The notes under the pieces: generated by a model | The model's input: the letters and a program-made list of their open reading frames with translations, nothing else | The model's database searches: none | What the model was told of the DNA's origin: nothing | Made by a program: the position numbers and the translations under genes | Shown here: one piece after another, positions 26,613 through 35,578 of the stretch | How the letters are laid out: each line of letters begins with the position of its first letter | Position numbering within the stretch: the first letter of the stretch is position 1 | NCBI GenBank assembly: GCA_020723405.1 | Contig: DYIY01000010.1 | Location: 106,663 to 170,662 of the forward strand | Direction of reading: 5' to 3' | DNA from: Thiobacillus denitrificans | GTDB lineage: Bacteria; Pseudomonadota; Gammaproteobacteria; Burkholderiales; Thiobacillaceae | DNA: 64,000 nucleotides

Positions 26613-29591
26613 CTAGCAGCACAGCACCACCAGCCCGGCCAGGGCGGCCAGGGCCAGCAGGCCCAGCAGGATTTCGGGCAGTCTCCAGCGCAGCACGATC
26701 AATCCGGCGAAGAGGACCAGTCCGGCGGCGTAGATGGCCCAATCGGGCCATTGGGCTTCGGCCAGGGGGATGGACAGCAGGACCATCAGGCTGGCGGCCA
26801 TGAGCATGCCGTAGAGGCTGATGAACAGGCGGCCGCGTTTTTGCAGGGCCTGCACCAGGACATCCAGGGCCAGCAGGGGGACGCGCAGGGTTTTGAACAC
26901 CGTGCCCAGCCATTTGAGGCCCGCGCCCTTGCCCGAGAGGGCGGAGACCGCTACGGCGGCGCTGCGGGTGGCCAGCAGGGTGAAACGGTCGGTGCCCACT
27001 TCCTTGAGGATTTTCTCTTCGCCGACCTTGGCGCCTTTGAACAGCTCCACCAGTTGTTCGGTGGGCAGGCCGCTGTTGACCTGGATGCGCGGCGGCCGGC
27101 CGTCCGGCCTGCAGTCGTCGGGGAACAGGGCCGAGCGGAAGCGCTTGTAGAACTTGGGGCCATAGCCCGTGCGGTCGGCCCCATCCACCTCGTCGTCGCC
27201 CACGGCGTTGGCCAGGGCCGGCAGTTCCTGGCGGAGGATGTCCAGATGCAGGCGTTCGAGCACCATGGCCGCACACTGGGGCAGGGTCTCGGGCAGGGTG
27301 CCCGTGCGGTCGTCGCCCGGTTCCAGGAAGGCCAGTTCACGGCCCATGTCGGGCAGGCGCGCCTGCCAGCATTGGCGCAGGTAGGCCTGGTCGTCCTCCC
27401 GGGTCAGGCCGTGGAACACGGCTTCGTCCAGCATCTGCAAGGCCGCGTCGATGTTGGCGCCCGGTGCCGTGGCCGGCAGGTCGCCGTACAGCCGGGCAAG
27501 CCGGCCCGGGTCCAGCAGGATGTGGACCAGCCGTTCGGCGCCGTCCAGCCGGCCGAACATCCAGTCATTGATGCGCCATGAACGCTTGTAGAAGGCGCCA
27601 AAGTGGGCGACCTGCACGCCGGCGAGCTTCTGGTCGAGCCGGTTGGGGCCGTTGAAGGCGGTGGGTACGTTGGCGCTGAACTGGATGAGTTCCAGATGCT
27701 GGTCGAGGGTGGGGTTGGCTCCGAAGGCGTAGTGCACCACTTCCATGGTCAGCAGCCTTTCCCAGGCGTCGGGCAGGGTGGCTGGGGTCGCCGGCAGGAG
27801 GAATCCGAGCAGGGTGTGGAGGTCGGAATACTTGTCCGCGCCACGTCTGGGGATGCCCAGTTGCAGGGCGTGGACCAGGTGGGGCAGGCTGGCGATGAAC
27901 AAAGTGCCGATCTTGTGGGCGAGAAGGGCGAACGCCCGGGGCGGGTGTAGCGTGGCGCCGACGTCCGTCTGGTCGATCTTGCCGACCCAGACGCCCAGCT
28001 CCACCTGCATCAGGCTTTCCAGATCCATCCTGCCGCCGCTTTCCAGCGCCGCCAGACGGGGGGCGAGGGCTTTGCCACGGGCTTCCCAGTGGCCCTGGTC
28101 GCGCCGCCGCAGTTCGGCCAGTTCCGCCACCAGGTCGTAGGCCCCGCGCCGCCCCTGGGCGAACGCCTGCCACAATTCGTCACTGCCGCCGTCGCGTCGC
28201 GCCGGCACCAGGGCCATGCCCAGGCGCAGCATGTTGAGCAACAGGGACATGACGTTTTCCAGGGTGATGAGCCCCCAGCGCCAGGTGTGTTCCTCCAGGG
28301 CATCGGCAAACTGCCTGGGCAGCCAGGGCAGGTCGGGCATCCGCGCCAGGACGTCGGCGATGCGTTCCCGGGCCCGGCGGCCCAGGGCGACGCCCTGGCC
28401 GCCGGCGTCGCGATGGCGGGCGGCGCCCTTCACCAGGGCCTGGGCGATGTATTCGGCGGCGCTCTGCAAGCGCCGCAGCCGATAACTTTCGAACACCGCT
28501 TCGGCCACCTCCCGCGCCCGCGTCCACTCCAGGGCCCGGGCCACCAGCAGGCGCGTATCCCGCTGGCGGGAAACCCGCAGGTTGTGTTCGGCCACGGCGC
28601 GCAATTGATCGGCCACCGATTCCACCCGGGGAATGCTGACCAGGGAGGCCAGGGCGGTGCTGAAGATGCTGGGGATGCGCTCGGGGTCCTGGGAGGGGGG
28701 GTCGGGTATGTGGCCCGGGTCGGGCACCACGTAGGCCAGTACGCGCCGCACCTCGCCTTCCGCCCGCTGGCGGAACACGGCTTCGATGGCCGATTCCAGG
28801 GGGTTGTTGTCGAGCACGCCGCCATCCACCACGTAGCGGCCCTCCTGCCATTCCTCGTTGAAATTGGCGTGGCCTGCGAGGCAGGGCACCGGGCAGCCGC
28901 CCGCGCTGGCCTTCTCCTGCCTGCCCGGCAGGTAGAAGGGCTCGAAGGCCGCCGGAAACGAGGCGGTGCAGCGGGCCGCCGCGCTGAGCTTGAGGGCGAT
29001 GTCCGGGGCGGCGAAGTCATCCCTCTCCAGGTCGGGGCCCCGGCGGAACTTGAGCAGGCCCCGGTGGGTGACGTCCCGGATCACCGTGCCGGCATCGTCG
29101 GGAAAATCGCGCACTTCGCCGTACAGCACGGTGGTGGTCAGGGTGAGTTCGATGGGCACCCGGTCGGCCGGCAGCAGGCCCGGGCCCTGCTGGCTGCGGA
29201 TCTTCTCGAAGGCGTCCGCCATGGCACGATAGAAGTAGCCTCCGTCGAGCAGGGAGGGCGGGTCGGATTCGCTGGGCTTGCGCAGCAGGGCGAGGATATC
29301 GCCGCAGTCCAGCCAGATGTCCCGCAGCGGTTCGAGGGGCTTGCCCTGGCTGATGGCCAGGGCAAGCAGGGCGCCATTGATGCCCCCCGCGCTGGTGCCG
29401 CTGATGATGTCCACCCGGGGCTTCAGATAGAGCCCCCGGCAGAGCCGCCCGTACACGGATTCGCCGCGCACCAGGCGGTTGATTTCCTGGGTTACGCCGC
29501 CGATCCAGATGGCCAGGCTCACGCCGCCGTTCATCACCAGGGCGAGGCGCAGTTCCTGTTGGTGGAAGAGGTCCGCTTGGGGGTCAGCCAT
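26613..29591 (-). CDS. Large patatin-like phospholipase family protein
   Basis: 992 residues from the ATG at 29591. The N-terminal patatin domain has the Gly-rich oxyanion stretch VMNGGVSLAIWIGGV, the nucleophile elbow ISGTSAGGING (GXSXG) and the catalytic Asp in VVDGGVLDNNP. A long helical middle region of unknown role follows. Two or three hydrophobic segments close the protein (YGMLMAASLMVLLSI and beyond, ending VVLCC), so it is probably membrane-attached by its C-terminus. The size and layout fit the large patatin-related family rather than short patatins. Its start overlaps the M20 gene upstream by 8 bp. Confidence 0.87.
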   Translation of the reverse strand: MADPQADLFHQQELRLALVMNGGVSLAIWIGGVTQEINRLVRGESVYGRLCRGLYLKPRVDIISGTSAGGINGALLALAISQGKPLEPLRDIWLDCGDILALLRKPSESDPPSLLDGGYFYRAMADAFEKIRSQQGPGLLPADRVPIELTLTTTVLYGEVRDFPDDAGTVIRDVTHRGLLKFRRGPDLERDDFAAPDIALKLSAAARCTASFPAAFEPFYLPGRQEKASAGGCPVPCLAGHANFNEEWQEGRYVVDGGVLDNNPLESAIEAVFRQRAEGEVRRVLAYVVPDPGHIPDPPSQDPERIPSIFSTALASLVSIPRVESVADQLRAVAEHNLRVSRQRDTRLLVARALEWTRAREVAEAVFESYRLRRLQSAAEYIAQALVKGAARHRDAGGQGVALGRRARERIADVLARMPDLPWLPRQFADALEEHTWRWGLITLENVMSLLLNMLRLGMALVPARRDGGSDELWQAFAQGRRGAYDLVAELAELRRRDQGHWEARGKALAPRLAALESGGRMDLESLMQVELGVWVGKIDQTDVGATLHPPRAFALLAHKIGTLFIASLPHLVHALQLGIPRRGADKYSDLHTLLGFLLPATPATLPDAWERLLTMEVVHYAFGANPTLDQHLELIQFSANVPTAFNGPNRLDQKLAGVQVAHFGAFYKRSWRINDWMFGRLDGAERLVHILLDPGRLARLYGDLPATAPGANIDAALQMLDEAVFHGLTREDDQAYLRQCWQARLPDMGRELAFLEPGDDRTGTLPETLPQCAAMVLERLHLDILRQELPALANAVGDDEVDGADRTGYGPKFYKRFRSALFPDDCRPDGRPPRIQVNSGLPTEQLVELFKGAKVGEEKILKEVGTDRFTLLATRSAAVAVSALSGKGAGLKWLGTVFKTLRVPLLALDVLVQALQKRGRLFISLYGMLMAASLMVLLSIPLAEAQWPDWAIYAAGLVLFAGLIVLRWRLPEILLGLLALAALAGLVVLCC

Positions 29592-30801
29592 GGTGTGCTC
29601 CCTTCGGGTCCGTCCCGCTCGGCCGGGGGGCCAGCAGGCGGAGCAAGGCGTTGCGATAGGCCAGGAAGGTGGGCGCCAGGGTGTCGAGGCGCACGCATTC
29701 GTCCGGGCCGTGAATGCCGCGATAGGTGACGCCCAGCCCGGCCGTGGCCGGAATGTGGCGGGTGGCCAGGAAGTTGGCGATGTTCGATGGGCCGGCCACG
29801 GCGCCGGGCATCGGGTGGCCGAAGGCCTGGGCAGCGGCCCCTTGCAGCGCCTGCACCATGGGGTGTGCCTCATCCAGGCGATAGGCGGGCCAACCCGGTT
29901 GCCAGTCGATGCGGGTCGGCGGTGCCAGACCCATGGTCTCGGCATCGAGCCGGGCCGTCCCGGCTTCGACCCAGGCCCGGGCGGCCGGCTCCGCAAAGGC
30001 CGGGGTCAGGCGGATGTCCAGGTCGATTTCGCAGCGGTCGGGCACCAGGGTGAAGTCGCCACCGCCCCGGATCGCCGTCGGGGTGATCCGGGGCGGCAGG
30101 GGGAAGTCCCGGTCGGGGCCGGGGAGTGGCGCCTCGGCCAGGGCGGCGAGCCACTGGCCGGCCCGGGCGATGGCGTTGACGCCCCGGGCCGAGGACGAGC
30201 CGGAATGGGCCGCCACGCCGTGGACGTGGAGGGTGGCGCGCAGAAAGCCCCGGGCGCCGGTGATCAGGCGGTCATTGCCCGGGTAACCGATCATCACCCC
30301 GGCCGGCGGGTCACCCTCGCGCTGGGCCATGTAGCGGCGGATGCCGGCAAAACTGCCACTGTGCTCCTCGGCGTCGAACACGAAACCCAGCCGGCCTTGC
30401 CAGCGGTCGCGCCGGGGCAGCAGGTCGGCGAGCACGTGGCAGAACACGGCGATGCCCGCCTTGCTGTCGGCACTGCCCCGCCCGTAGAGCCAGCCGTCTT
30501 CCACGGTGGGGCGGTCGGGGGGGTGGCGCCACGCGGCGGGGTTGCCGTAGGGCGCGGTGTCGGCGGTGGCATCGAGCAGATAGGCGGGGCCTTCCCGCCC
30601 GCCGCTGAACTCCCCCCACAAGCCCAGGGGCTGGCCGGCATCGTCCCGCAGCCAGGCGTGGTCGATGCCGTGGCGGCCCAGCCAGGCCGAGAGGGCGGCC
30701 AATACCGGTTGCGGAGAGTCGATGCCGGCCCGGCTGGGGTGGGCGACCAACTCCCCCAGCAAAGCGATCATGGAATCCACAAGACGATCGTCTGACGACA
30801 T
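29584..30801 (-). CDS. M20-family metallohydrolase with incomplete metal site
   Basis: 405 residues related to ArgE/DapE-type deacylases and peptidases. Conserved parts: GRGSADSKAGIAVF (bridging Asp), FDAEEHSGS (catalytic and metal Glu), VAAHSG in the lid domain, and GIHGPDE (metal His). Two usual zinc ligands seem lost: the first HxD motif reads TAD (LLDATADTAP), and the later EPT-type Glu region reads GYPGND. In DapE numbering these belong to the same metal ion, so the enzyme may be one-metal or inactive. It overlaps the patatin gene by 8 bp, so the two are coupled. Confidence 0.85.
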   Translation of the reverse strand: MSSDDRLVDSMIALLGELVAHPSRAGIDSPQPVLAALSAWLGRHGIDHAWLRDDAGQPLGLWGEFSGGREGPAYLLDATADTAPYGNPAAWRHPPDRPTVEDGWLYGRGSADSKAGIAVFCHVLADLLPRRDRWQGRLGFVFDAEEHSGSFAGIRRYMAQREGDPPAGVMIGYPGNDRLITGARGFLRATLHVHGVAAHSGSSSARGVNAIARAGQWLAALAEAPLPGPDRDFPLPPRITPTAIRGGGDFTLVPDRCEIDLDIRLTPAFAEPAARAWVEAGTARLDAETMGLAPPTRIDWQPGWPAYRLDEAHPMVQALQGAAAQAFGHPMPGAVAGPSNIANFLATRHIPATAGLGVTYRGIHGPDECVRLDTLAPTFLAYRNALLRLLAPRPSGTDPKGAHHG

Positions 30802-30922
30802 GGCACACCCCGCTCCGGCCGCGCTTCCTTACGTTATCGCCCAAGGTGGGGCGGATGGCCAGCAGTGCCGCCCGGGAGCCTCCCACGGGTCGGGCCACCC
30901 GGGCCGCGAAACCGGCGGCTGC

Positions 30923-31780
30923 CTACAACACCTTGTGCAGTCTGGCCGCCAGCTTGTCCGCGATCTTCCGGTAGCCGTCCCCATTGGGATGGATTTCATT
31001 GAGCCAGTCGCCGCTGTTGCCCCGGGCGTCGATCTGGGCCCGCTCCAGGGTGTCGCGGGTCTCCACCACATGGAAGTTCGGCAGTTCCTTTTCCAGTTCC
31101 AGCAGGGTGTCGGCCAGGGCATTGAGCAGTAGATCGGCCACTTTGATGCGCATCGACTTGCCGATCTGGTAGCGCTCGAACACCGGATGCAGCCAGGGCT
31201 TGGTGATGGGCGCGATGATGAAGGTGGCCGGCGCTGGGCGTGGGGTCGGGAAGTCGTAGGTATGGACGATCACCGGTTTGCCCTTGTTGGGGCTGCCGGC
31301 GGAATCCCGCAAGGCGACGATGGCCCGGTAACCCGCCTTCACCCCGGCCTTGAATTGGGCCAGACGATCGGCATCGATGTGGTCGGCCGCCTTCTTGCCG
31401 GTACCCAGGGGCGTGGCGCGGATGATGTCGGCAGCCTGGTCGATCAGGTCGTTCCCGCCGCCGCTCATGAGGATCGCGCTCCAATCGGAAGCCCAGTTGG
31501 GATGGGCCAGCCGCCGGCTGAACTCGGTGTTGGCCGACAGTTGCGCGATGTTGGCGATGGTGTCCCCCGGATAGCCCAGGTTGAGGATGACGGCGCTTTT
31601 CTTCAGGCGCAGCTCATACAACAGGTTGGACGAGGGGATGGCGCCGATGGTGAACCAGGAATCGCCTTCCGCGAGAAAGCGCCAACTGTAGGCGGCATCG
31701 TCAGGGCTGATCGGCGAATCGTTCAGATTCATGGCCTGGATGATGTCGGCGGGATAAAGCACGGATTTCTTCTTGGGCAT
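30923..31780 (-). CDS. SGNH/GDSL-family hydrolase
   Basis: 285 residues. Block I is LAEGDSWFTIG (Ser nucleophile), the oxyanion Gly/Asn lie in GYPGDT and SGGGNDLID, and the catalytic Asp/His are near the C-terminus in EIHPNGDGYRKIA. No signal peptide is visible (MPKKKSVLYP), so it is cytosolic. AAGGAGAGG lies just upstream of the ATG. Esterase or lipase activity is expected from the fold; the substrate is unknown. It continues the minus-strand hydrolase group with the M20 and patatin genes. Confidence 0.85.
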   Translation of the reverse strand: MPKKKSVLYPADIIQAMNLNDSPISPDDAAYSWRFLAEGDSWFTIGAIPSSNLLYELRLKKSAVILNLGYPGDTIANIAQLSANTEFSRRLAHPNWASDWSAILMSGGGNDLIDQAADIIRATPLGTGKKAADHIDADRLAQFKAGVKAGYRAIVALRDSAGSPNKGKPVIVHTYDFPTPRPAPATFIIAPITKPWLHPVFERYQIGKSMRIKVADLLLNALADTLLELEKELPNFHVVETRDTLERAQIDARGNSGDWLNEIHPNGDGYRKIADKLAARLHKVL

Positions 31781-31930
31781 GGTGACCTCTCCTTATTGGG
31801 TGATGTGCTCAAGCACTCGCTGTAGAACCACGCACTGTAGTCAGTATGGACGCAGGAAGGACCAAGGCAAGCCAGGAATGGGGAGCGACTCAGAACCCCC
31901 CCGGCGCCTGGCGCGCGCAGCCCCAACGGC

Positions 31931-32827
31931 TCAACGCCAGCCAAAGTGTTTACGAATGTCCCGGACCAGGGCGGCGGGTTTCTTTTCCAGATCGGGGGGG
32001 TCTTCCAGCAGCTTATCCGCCACGAACTGGCCGATGGACAGGAACGCGCCGCCGATTCCCAGGAGCGACAAGGGCCCGCCCAGAACGCCCACCGTGAGCG
32101 AACCGGCGAGAAAGGCGAACTGGCTGCCTGTGCGTATGCCCTTGCGAAGAATGTCCGCCTTCTGATCTTCCAGCAGGTCTTGCATCTCCTCCACCGCCGC
32201 CTGGACGGCGTGCTGGTCAGTGATGCCCTTGTCGTCGAAGAACTCCCGCTGCCAACGCCAGAAGGCTGCCCGCTTCCGCCCCGCCGTCCGTTCCGAAGAC
32301 AGCTCCACCGCCTGCTTCAGCAGGTCGGCATGGGACCAGCGGGGATCATCGGGCACGAAGAATTCCTGGCCCAGGATGGCCAGAACCGCACCTCCGTATA
32401 CGGGCATGGGTTCCGCCCCCCGCTCACGGATGCCCAACTCCCGGGTCATGTCGGCCACCGAGTCGTAGTGGGTCACCACCTGTATGCCAGTGACGTGCCG
32501 CGGCAGTTTCTCGGTGAGTTCCGTCCGGGTGGCGGCGAAGGCCCAGTCTCCCGCTGCCTGGGCCACATCAGAACCAGCCTCATAGCGCGCTTTCCATTTG
32601 GCTTGCCGAGCGGTATCCCAGGGCACCGGGTACGCCCGATCACCGAGTATCTTCAGGAGGGCTTCCAGCCGCTTGGGATCCCATTGATTGGTTTCCCAGC
32701 GCAGCCGTTCATCGTCGTCGGGCGGCACCGGAATGACCAGCCGGTCGTAGAGCATGACTTCGGCGACGAACGCCCTTGGGTCCAGATGATCCTTGACGGA
32801 GAAGGTACCCCACACCTCTTTGGTCAT
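31931..32827 (-). CDS. Protein of unknown function with C-terminal hydrophobic hairpin
   Basis: 298 residues; no family recognised. Two ATGs are adjacent (32830 and 32827); the strong GGAGG is only 2 nt from the first and 5 nt from the second, so the second is preferred. The N-terminus is acidic (IPVPPDDDERLRW). The middle is charged and helical. Residues about 245-278 are hydrophobic (AGSLTVGVLGGPLSLLGIGG) and could form a membrane hairpin, before a basic end (DIRKHFGWR). G+C looks lower than in the neighbours, suggesting acquisition. Confidence 0.65.
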   Translation of the reverse strand: MTKEVWGTFSVKDHLDPRAFVAEVMLYDRLVIPVPPDDDERLRWETNQWDPKRLEALLKILGDRAYPVPWDTARQAKWKARYEAGSDVAQAAGDWAFAATRTELTEKLPRHVTGIQVVTHYDSVADMTRELGIRERGAEPMPVYGGAVLAILGQEFFVPDDPRWSHADLLKQAVELSSERTAGRKRAAFWRWQREFFDDKGITDQHAVQAAVEEMQDLLEDQKADILRKGIRTGSQFAFLAGSLTVGVLGGPLSLLGIGGAFLSIGQFVADKLLEDPPDLEKKPAALVRDIRKHFGWR

Positions 32828-33181
32828 CATTTCCTCCTTGCCCGGGACGCCGCATACCCTGGAGCCGCAGCAAGGGGATTGGCGGTCGGTGATGGCTTCA
32901 ACAACGCCACGACTGAATGGATTTGTGTGCCGCCGCTTGCTCGTCCCCCGTCTGCCTCACAGGCCCCATGTGCCGGAAAACAACGCACTCTCTGTTCGGA
33001 TGATAGAAGGTCATGGAAATAGGGAAAGAAATAACTCCAGGCTCCCGGCACCCGATACGTTGCCCAGGCCCGCTTCGACGTGATGCGCTGCCAGACTCGC
33101 AAAGCGGAGAAGAGCGGGGGCAGGGGGGCAGCCTCTCGTAACTGGACTGAAGGCCATGGGAGCCCGGTCCCGTTGCCCTTG
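32828..33181. other. Intergenic region without recognised features
   Basis: 354 bp between two minus-strand genes, lower in G+C than most of the window. It must contain the promoter of the unknown gene at 31931-32827, but no convincing -35/-10 pair was found. Short open frames here give peptides with no family features. Confidence 0.5.
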
Positions 33182-33685
33182 CTAAGGGCCGGGTTGGATG
33201 GGGCGCGGGTTGACCAGGTCCATGTAGCCGGTGAAGCGCAGGGGGCCGATCTCGTCCCGCGCCGAGCCCGCCTCCACCTCCTGCAGGTAGCCGTAGGTCG
33301 GCTTCAACGTCCAGCGGAGGTGGCGCGTCGCCCCCGGCAGGTCACGGAAGACGATCTCCTGGGCGTCCGGCTCGGTCTTGCCCGTCTGAATCCAACCCAC
33401 CCGGGCCAGGGATGCCGGGGCATCGACCACGAAAACCGATCCCGGCGCCAGGAAATTCGCGTTGGTCGGCGACCCCCGGATGCCCATGGGCCGGCCATTG
33501 ACCAGGATGGTCGGCTTGCCCCACATGCCAACCAGGGTCTGAGGCCGGTAGATGACGAGGCGGATACTGCTCCCGGGTTGTGCCGGGAGTTCGATGCGCG
33601 GTCGGACCGGCAGGCTGGTGGAGCAGCCAGACAACAGCAGTGCGCCTGTCATCCACCAACAAAACCAGGGGACAAGGTTCATCAT
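33182..33685 (-). CDS. Predicted outer membrane lipoprotein
   Basis: 167 residues with a signal peptide ending in the lipobox LLLSGC (Cys21). The mature part contains a beta-rich pattern (IRLVIYRPQTLVGMWGKP, ILVNGRPMGI) seen in small DUF2846-like lipoproteins; that match is tentative. ATG codons at 33685 and 33682 are both possible. It lies 9 bp downstream of the methyltransferase gene and is probably co-transcribed with it. Confidence 0.72.
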   Translation of the reverse strand: MMNLVPWFCWWMTGALLLSGCSTSLPVRPRIELPAQPGSSIRLVIYRPQTLVGMWGKPTILVNGRPMGIRGSPTNANFLAPGSVFVVDAPASLARVGWIQTGKTEPDAQEIVFRDLPGATRHLRWTLKPTYGYLQEVEAGSARDEIGPLRFTGYMDLVNPRPIQPGP

Positions 33686-33694
33686 CCTAGACTG

Positions 33695-34456
33695 CTATCG
33701 AGCCATCAGCGCGAACACACCCCAGCCCAGATGTTCGCGGGTGTAGGTGGCGTAGCGTACAGGCTCCGAACTCAGTTGGGCGCGCATCTCCTTCGCCAAC
33801 TCGTCGTCCGGATGGTCATCAAGCCATCGGCGCATGGTGAGCCATTTGGCCGCCTCGTAGCGGTCCCACCCCTCCTGGTCGGCAAGAACCATTTCAACCA
33901 CGTCGTAGCCAAGTTGGCCGAAAGACGCGAGCAGATCCGGAAGCAGGAGAAAATCGGAGATGGAGTGTGCCAGGCAGCCCTTGGCAATGTCGTCCGTTGC
34001 GGGTGACTGCCGCCAGTAGGGCTCGCCGATGAGAATGGTCCCTCCGTCGCCCAGGCTCCGCGCCAGCAGCTCGACCGTGCCGGCGACGCCCCCAGCGATC
34101 CAAGTGGCTCCGACACAGGCAGCCACATTGACCTTTTGGGGAGAGACATAGCCGGCTGCATCTCCATGGATGAACTGAACCTGGGACGTGACGCCGAGTT
34201 CTTCCGCCCGGAGTAGCGCCTGCCTGGTGAACAACTGGCTCATGTCGATGCCGGTGCCGACCACCCCGTGGTCACGGGCCCAGGTACAAAGCATCTCTCC
34301 CGAGCCACTGCCCAGATCGAGAATCCGTGCTCCCGATTCCATGCGCAACGCCTTGCCCAGGGTGGCGAGCTTGTCGGCAGTGATCGGGTTGTGGATGCGG
34401 TGGGCACTTTCAGTGATGTTGAAAATTCGCGGGATATCCACTGGGGAAACCTTCAT
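33695..34456 (-). CDS. SAM-dependent methyltransferase (class I)
   Basis: 253 residues. Motif I is ILDLGSGSGEML (residues about 45-56), followed by an acidic motif II (VGTGIDMSQLF) and HGDAAGY (motif III region). The later GDGGTILIGEPYW is motif-IV/post-motif-like and matches small-molecule methyltransferases of the Methyltransf_11/25 type. The substrate cannot be told. It is followed by the lipoprotein gene. Confidence 0.83.
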   Translation of the reverse strand: MKVSPVDIPRIFNITESAHRIHNPITADKLATLGKALRMESGARILDLGSGSGEMLCTWARDHGVVGTGIDMSQLFTRQALLRAEELGVTSQVQFIHGDAAGYVSPQKVNVAACVGATWIAGGVAGTVELLARSLGDGGTILIGEPYWRQSPATDDIAKGCLAHSISDFLLLPDLLASFGQLGYDVVEMVLADQEGWDRYEAAKWLTMRRWLDDHPDDELAKEMRAQLSSEPVRYATYTREHLGWGVFALMAR

Positions 34457-34534
34457 GACGGGTGGGAGTGGGGTAATCCTCTCCCTTGTCCACCGGCATG
34501 GTGCGTCTTCTCACGCCCTCCATCAAGCCGCCCT

Positions 34535-35578
34535 TCACGCCACCAGCGGCCCGCTGTCCTCGGCGTACTTCTCCTTGAACTCCAAGATCTCCGGCAGGAT
34601 TTTCACAAAGGCTTCCACCAGGCGCGGGTCGAATTGTTTGCCGCTCTGGCTTGTGATCCATTCCACGGCGGCTTCCACGCTCCAGGCGGGTTTGTAGGGG
34701 CGTACGCTGGTGAGGGCGTCGAAAACGTCGGCCAGGGCGACAATGCGGCCGGCCAGGGGGATGTCTTCTCCCTTGAGGCCCCGGGGGTAGCCTTCCCCGT
34801 TCCATTTTTCGTGGTGGGTGAGCGCGACGGTGTGGGAGAGCTGGAAGAGGGGGTGGGCGTAGTCGCCGATGATGGCTGCACCGAATTCACAATGGCGGCG
34901 CATGGTGACCCATTCCTCGGGGGTGAGGGGGCCGGGCTTGCAGAGGATGCCGTCGGGCACGCCGATCTTGCCCACGTCGTGCATGGGGGCGGCGTTGAGC
35001 AGGAGTTCGGCTTCATCCTGGTTCATGCCTACGGCTTGGGCCAGGCTGTAGGCGTAGTGGCTCATGCGGATGACGTGCAGGCTGGTGTCGTAGTCCCGGT
35101 ATTCGGCGGCCCGGCCCAGGCGGTGGATGACCTGGAGGCGGGTCTGGTCCAGTTCAATGGTGCGCTCCAGCACTTGGCTTTCCAGGCCCCGGTTCTGGTC
35201 GTAGAGGGCGATGTGGGTCTTGATGCGGTGCAGGACGATGGGGGGGCTGACGGGCTTGGTGATGTAGTCGACGCAGCCCACGTCGAAGCCCCGGCTTTCG
35301 TCTTCGACTTCGCCCATGGCGGTGACGAAGATGACGGGAATCTTGCGGGTGGCCAGGTTGGACTTGAGCTGGCGGCAGACTTCGTAGCCGTCCATGCCGG
35401 GCATCATGATGTCGAGCAGGATGAGGTCGGGGGGGGATTTGGCAGCCAGGGCCAGGGCGGTGGGGCCGTTGGTGGCGGCGCGCACCCGGTAATCGGTCTT
35501 GAGGATGCCGGTGAGGATGTCGATGTTCTCCGGCACGTCGTCCACCACGAGCACGGTGGGTTTGCTGTTGTCGTTCAT
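34535..35578 (-). CDS. HD-GYP response regulator (c-di-GMP phosphodiesterase)
   Basis: 347 residues. The receiver domain has its phospho-Asp in LILLDIMMPGMDG. The HD-GYP output domain has the metal site in AAPMHDVGKIGVPD and the signature HHEKWNGEGYPRGLKG. It is expected to degrade cyclic di-GMP when phosphorylated. The start overlaps the stop of the hybrid kinase gene by ATGA (35575-35578), so the kinase is the likely partner. Cyclic di-GMP often controls exopolysaccharide; the EPS cluster 12 kb away could be a target, but nothing here proves it. Confidence 0.94.
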   Translation of the reverse strand: MNDNSKPTVLVVDDVPENIDILTGILKTDYRVRAATNGPTALALAAKSPPDLILLDIMMPGMDGYEVCRQLKSNLATRKIPVIFVTAMGEVEDESRGFDVGCVDYITKPVSPPIVLHRIKTHIALYDQNRGLESQVLERTIELDQTRLQVIHRLGRAAEYRDYDTSLHVIRMSHYAYSLAQAVGMNQDEAELLLNAAPMHDVGKIGVPDGILCKPGPLTPEEWVTMRRHCEFGAAIIGDYAHPLFQLSHTVALTHHEKWNGEGYPRGLKGEDIPLAGRIVALADVFDALTSVRPYKPAWSVEAAVEWITSQSGKQFDPRLVEAFVKILPEILEFKEKYAEDSGPLVA

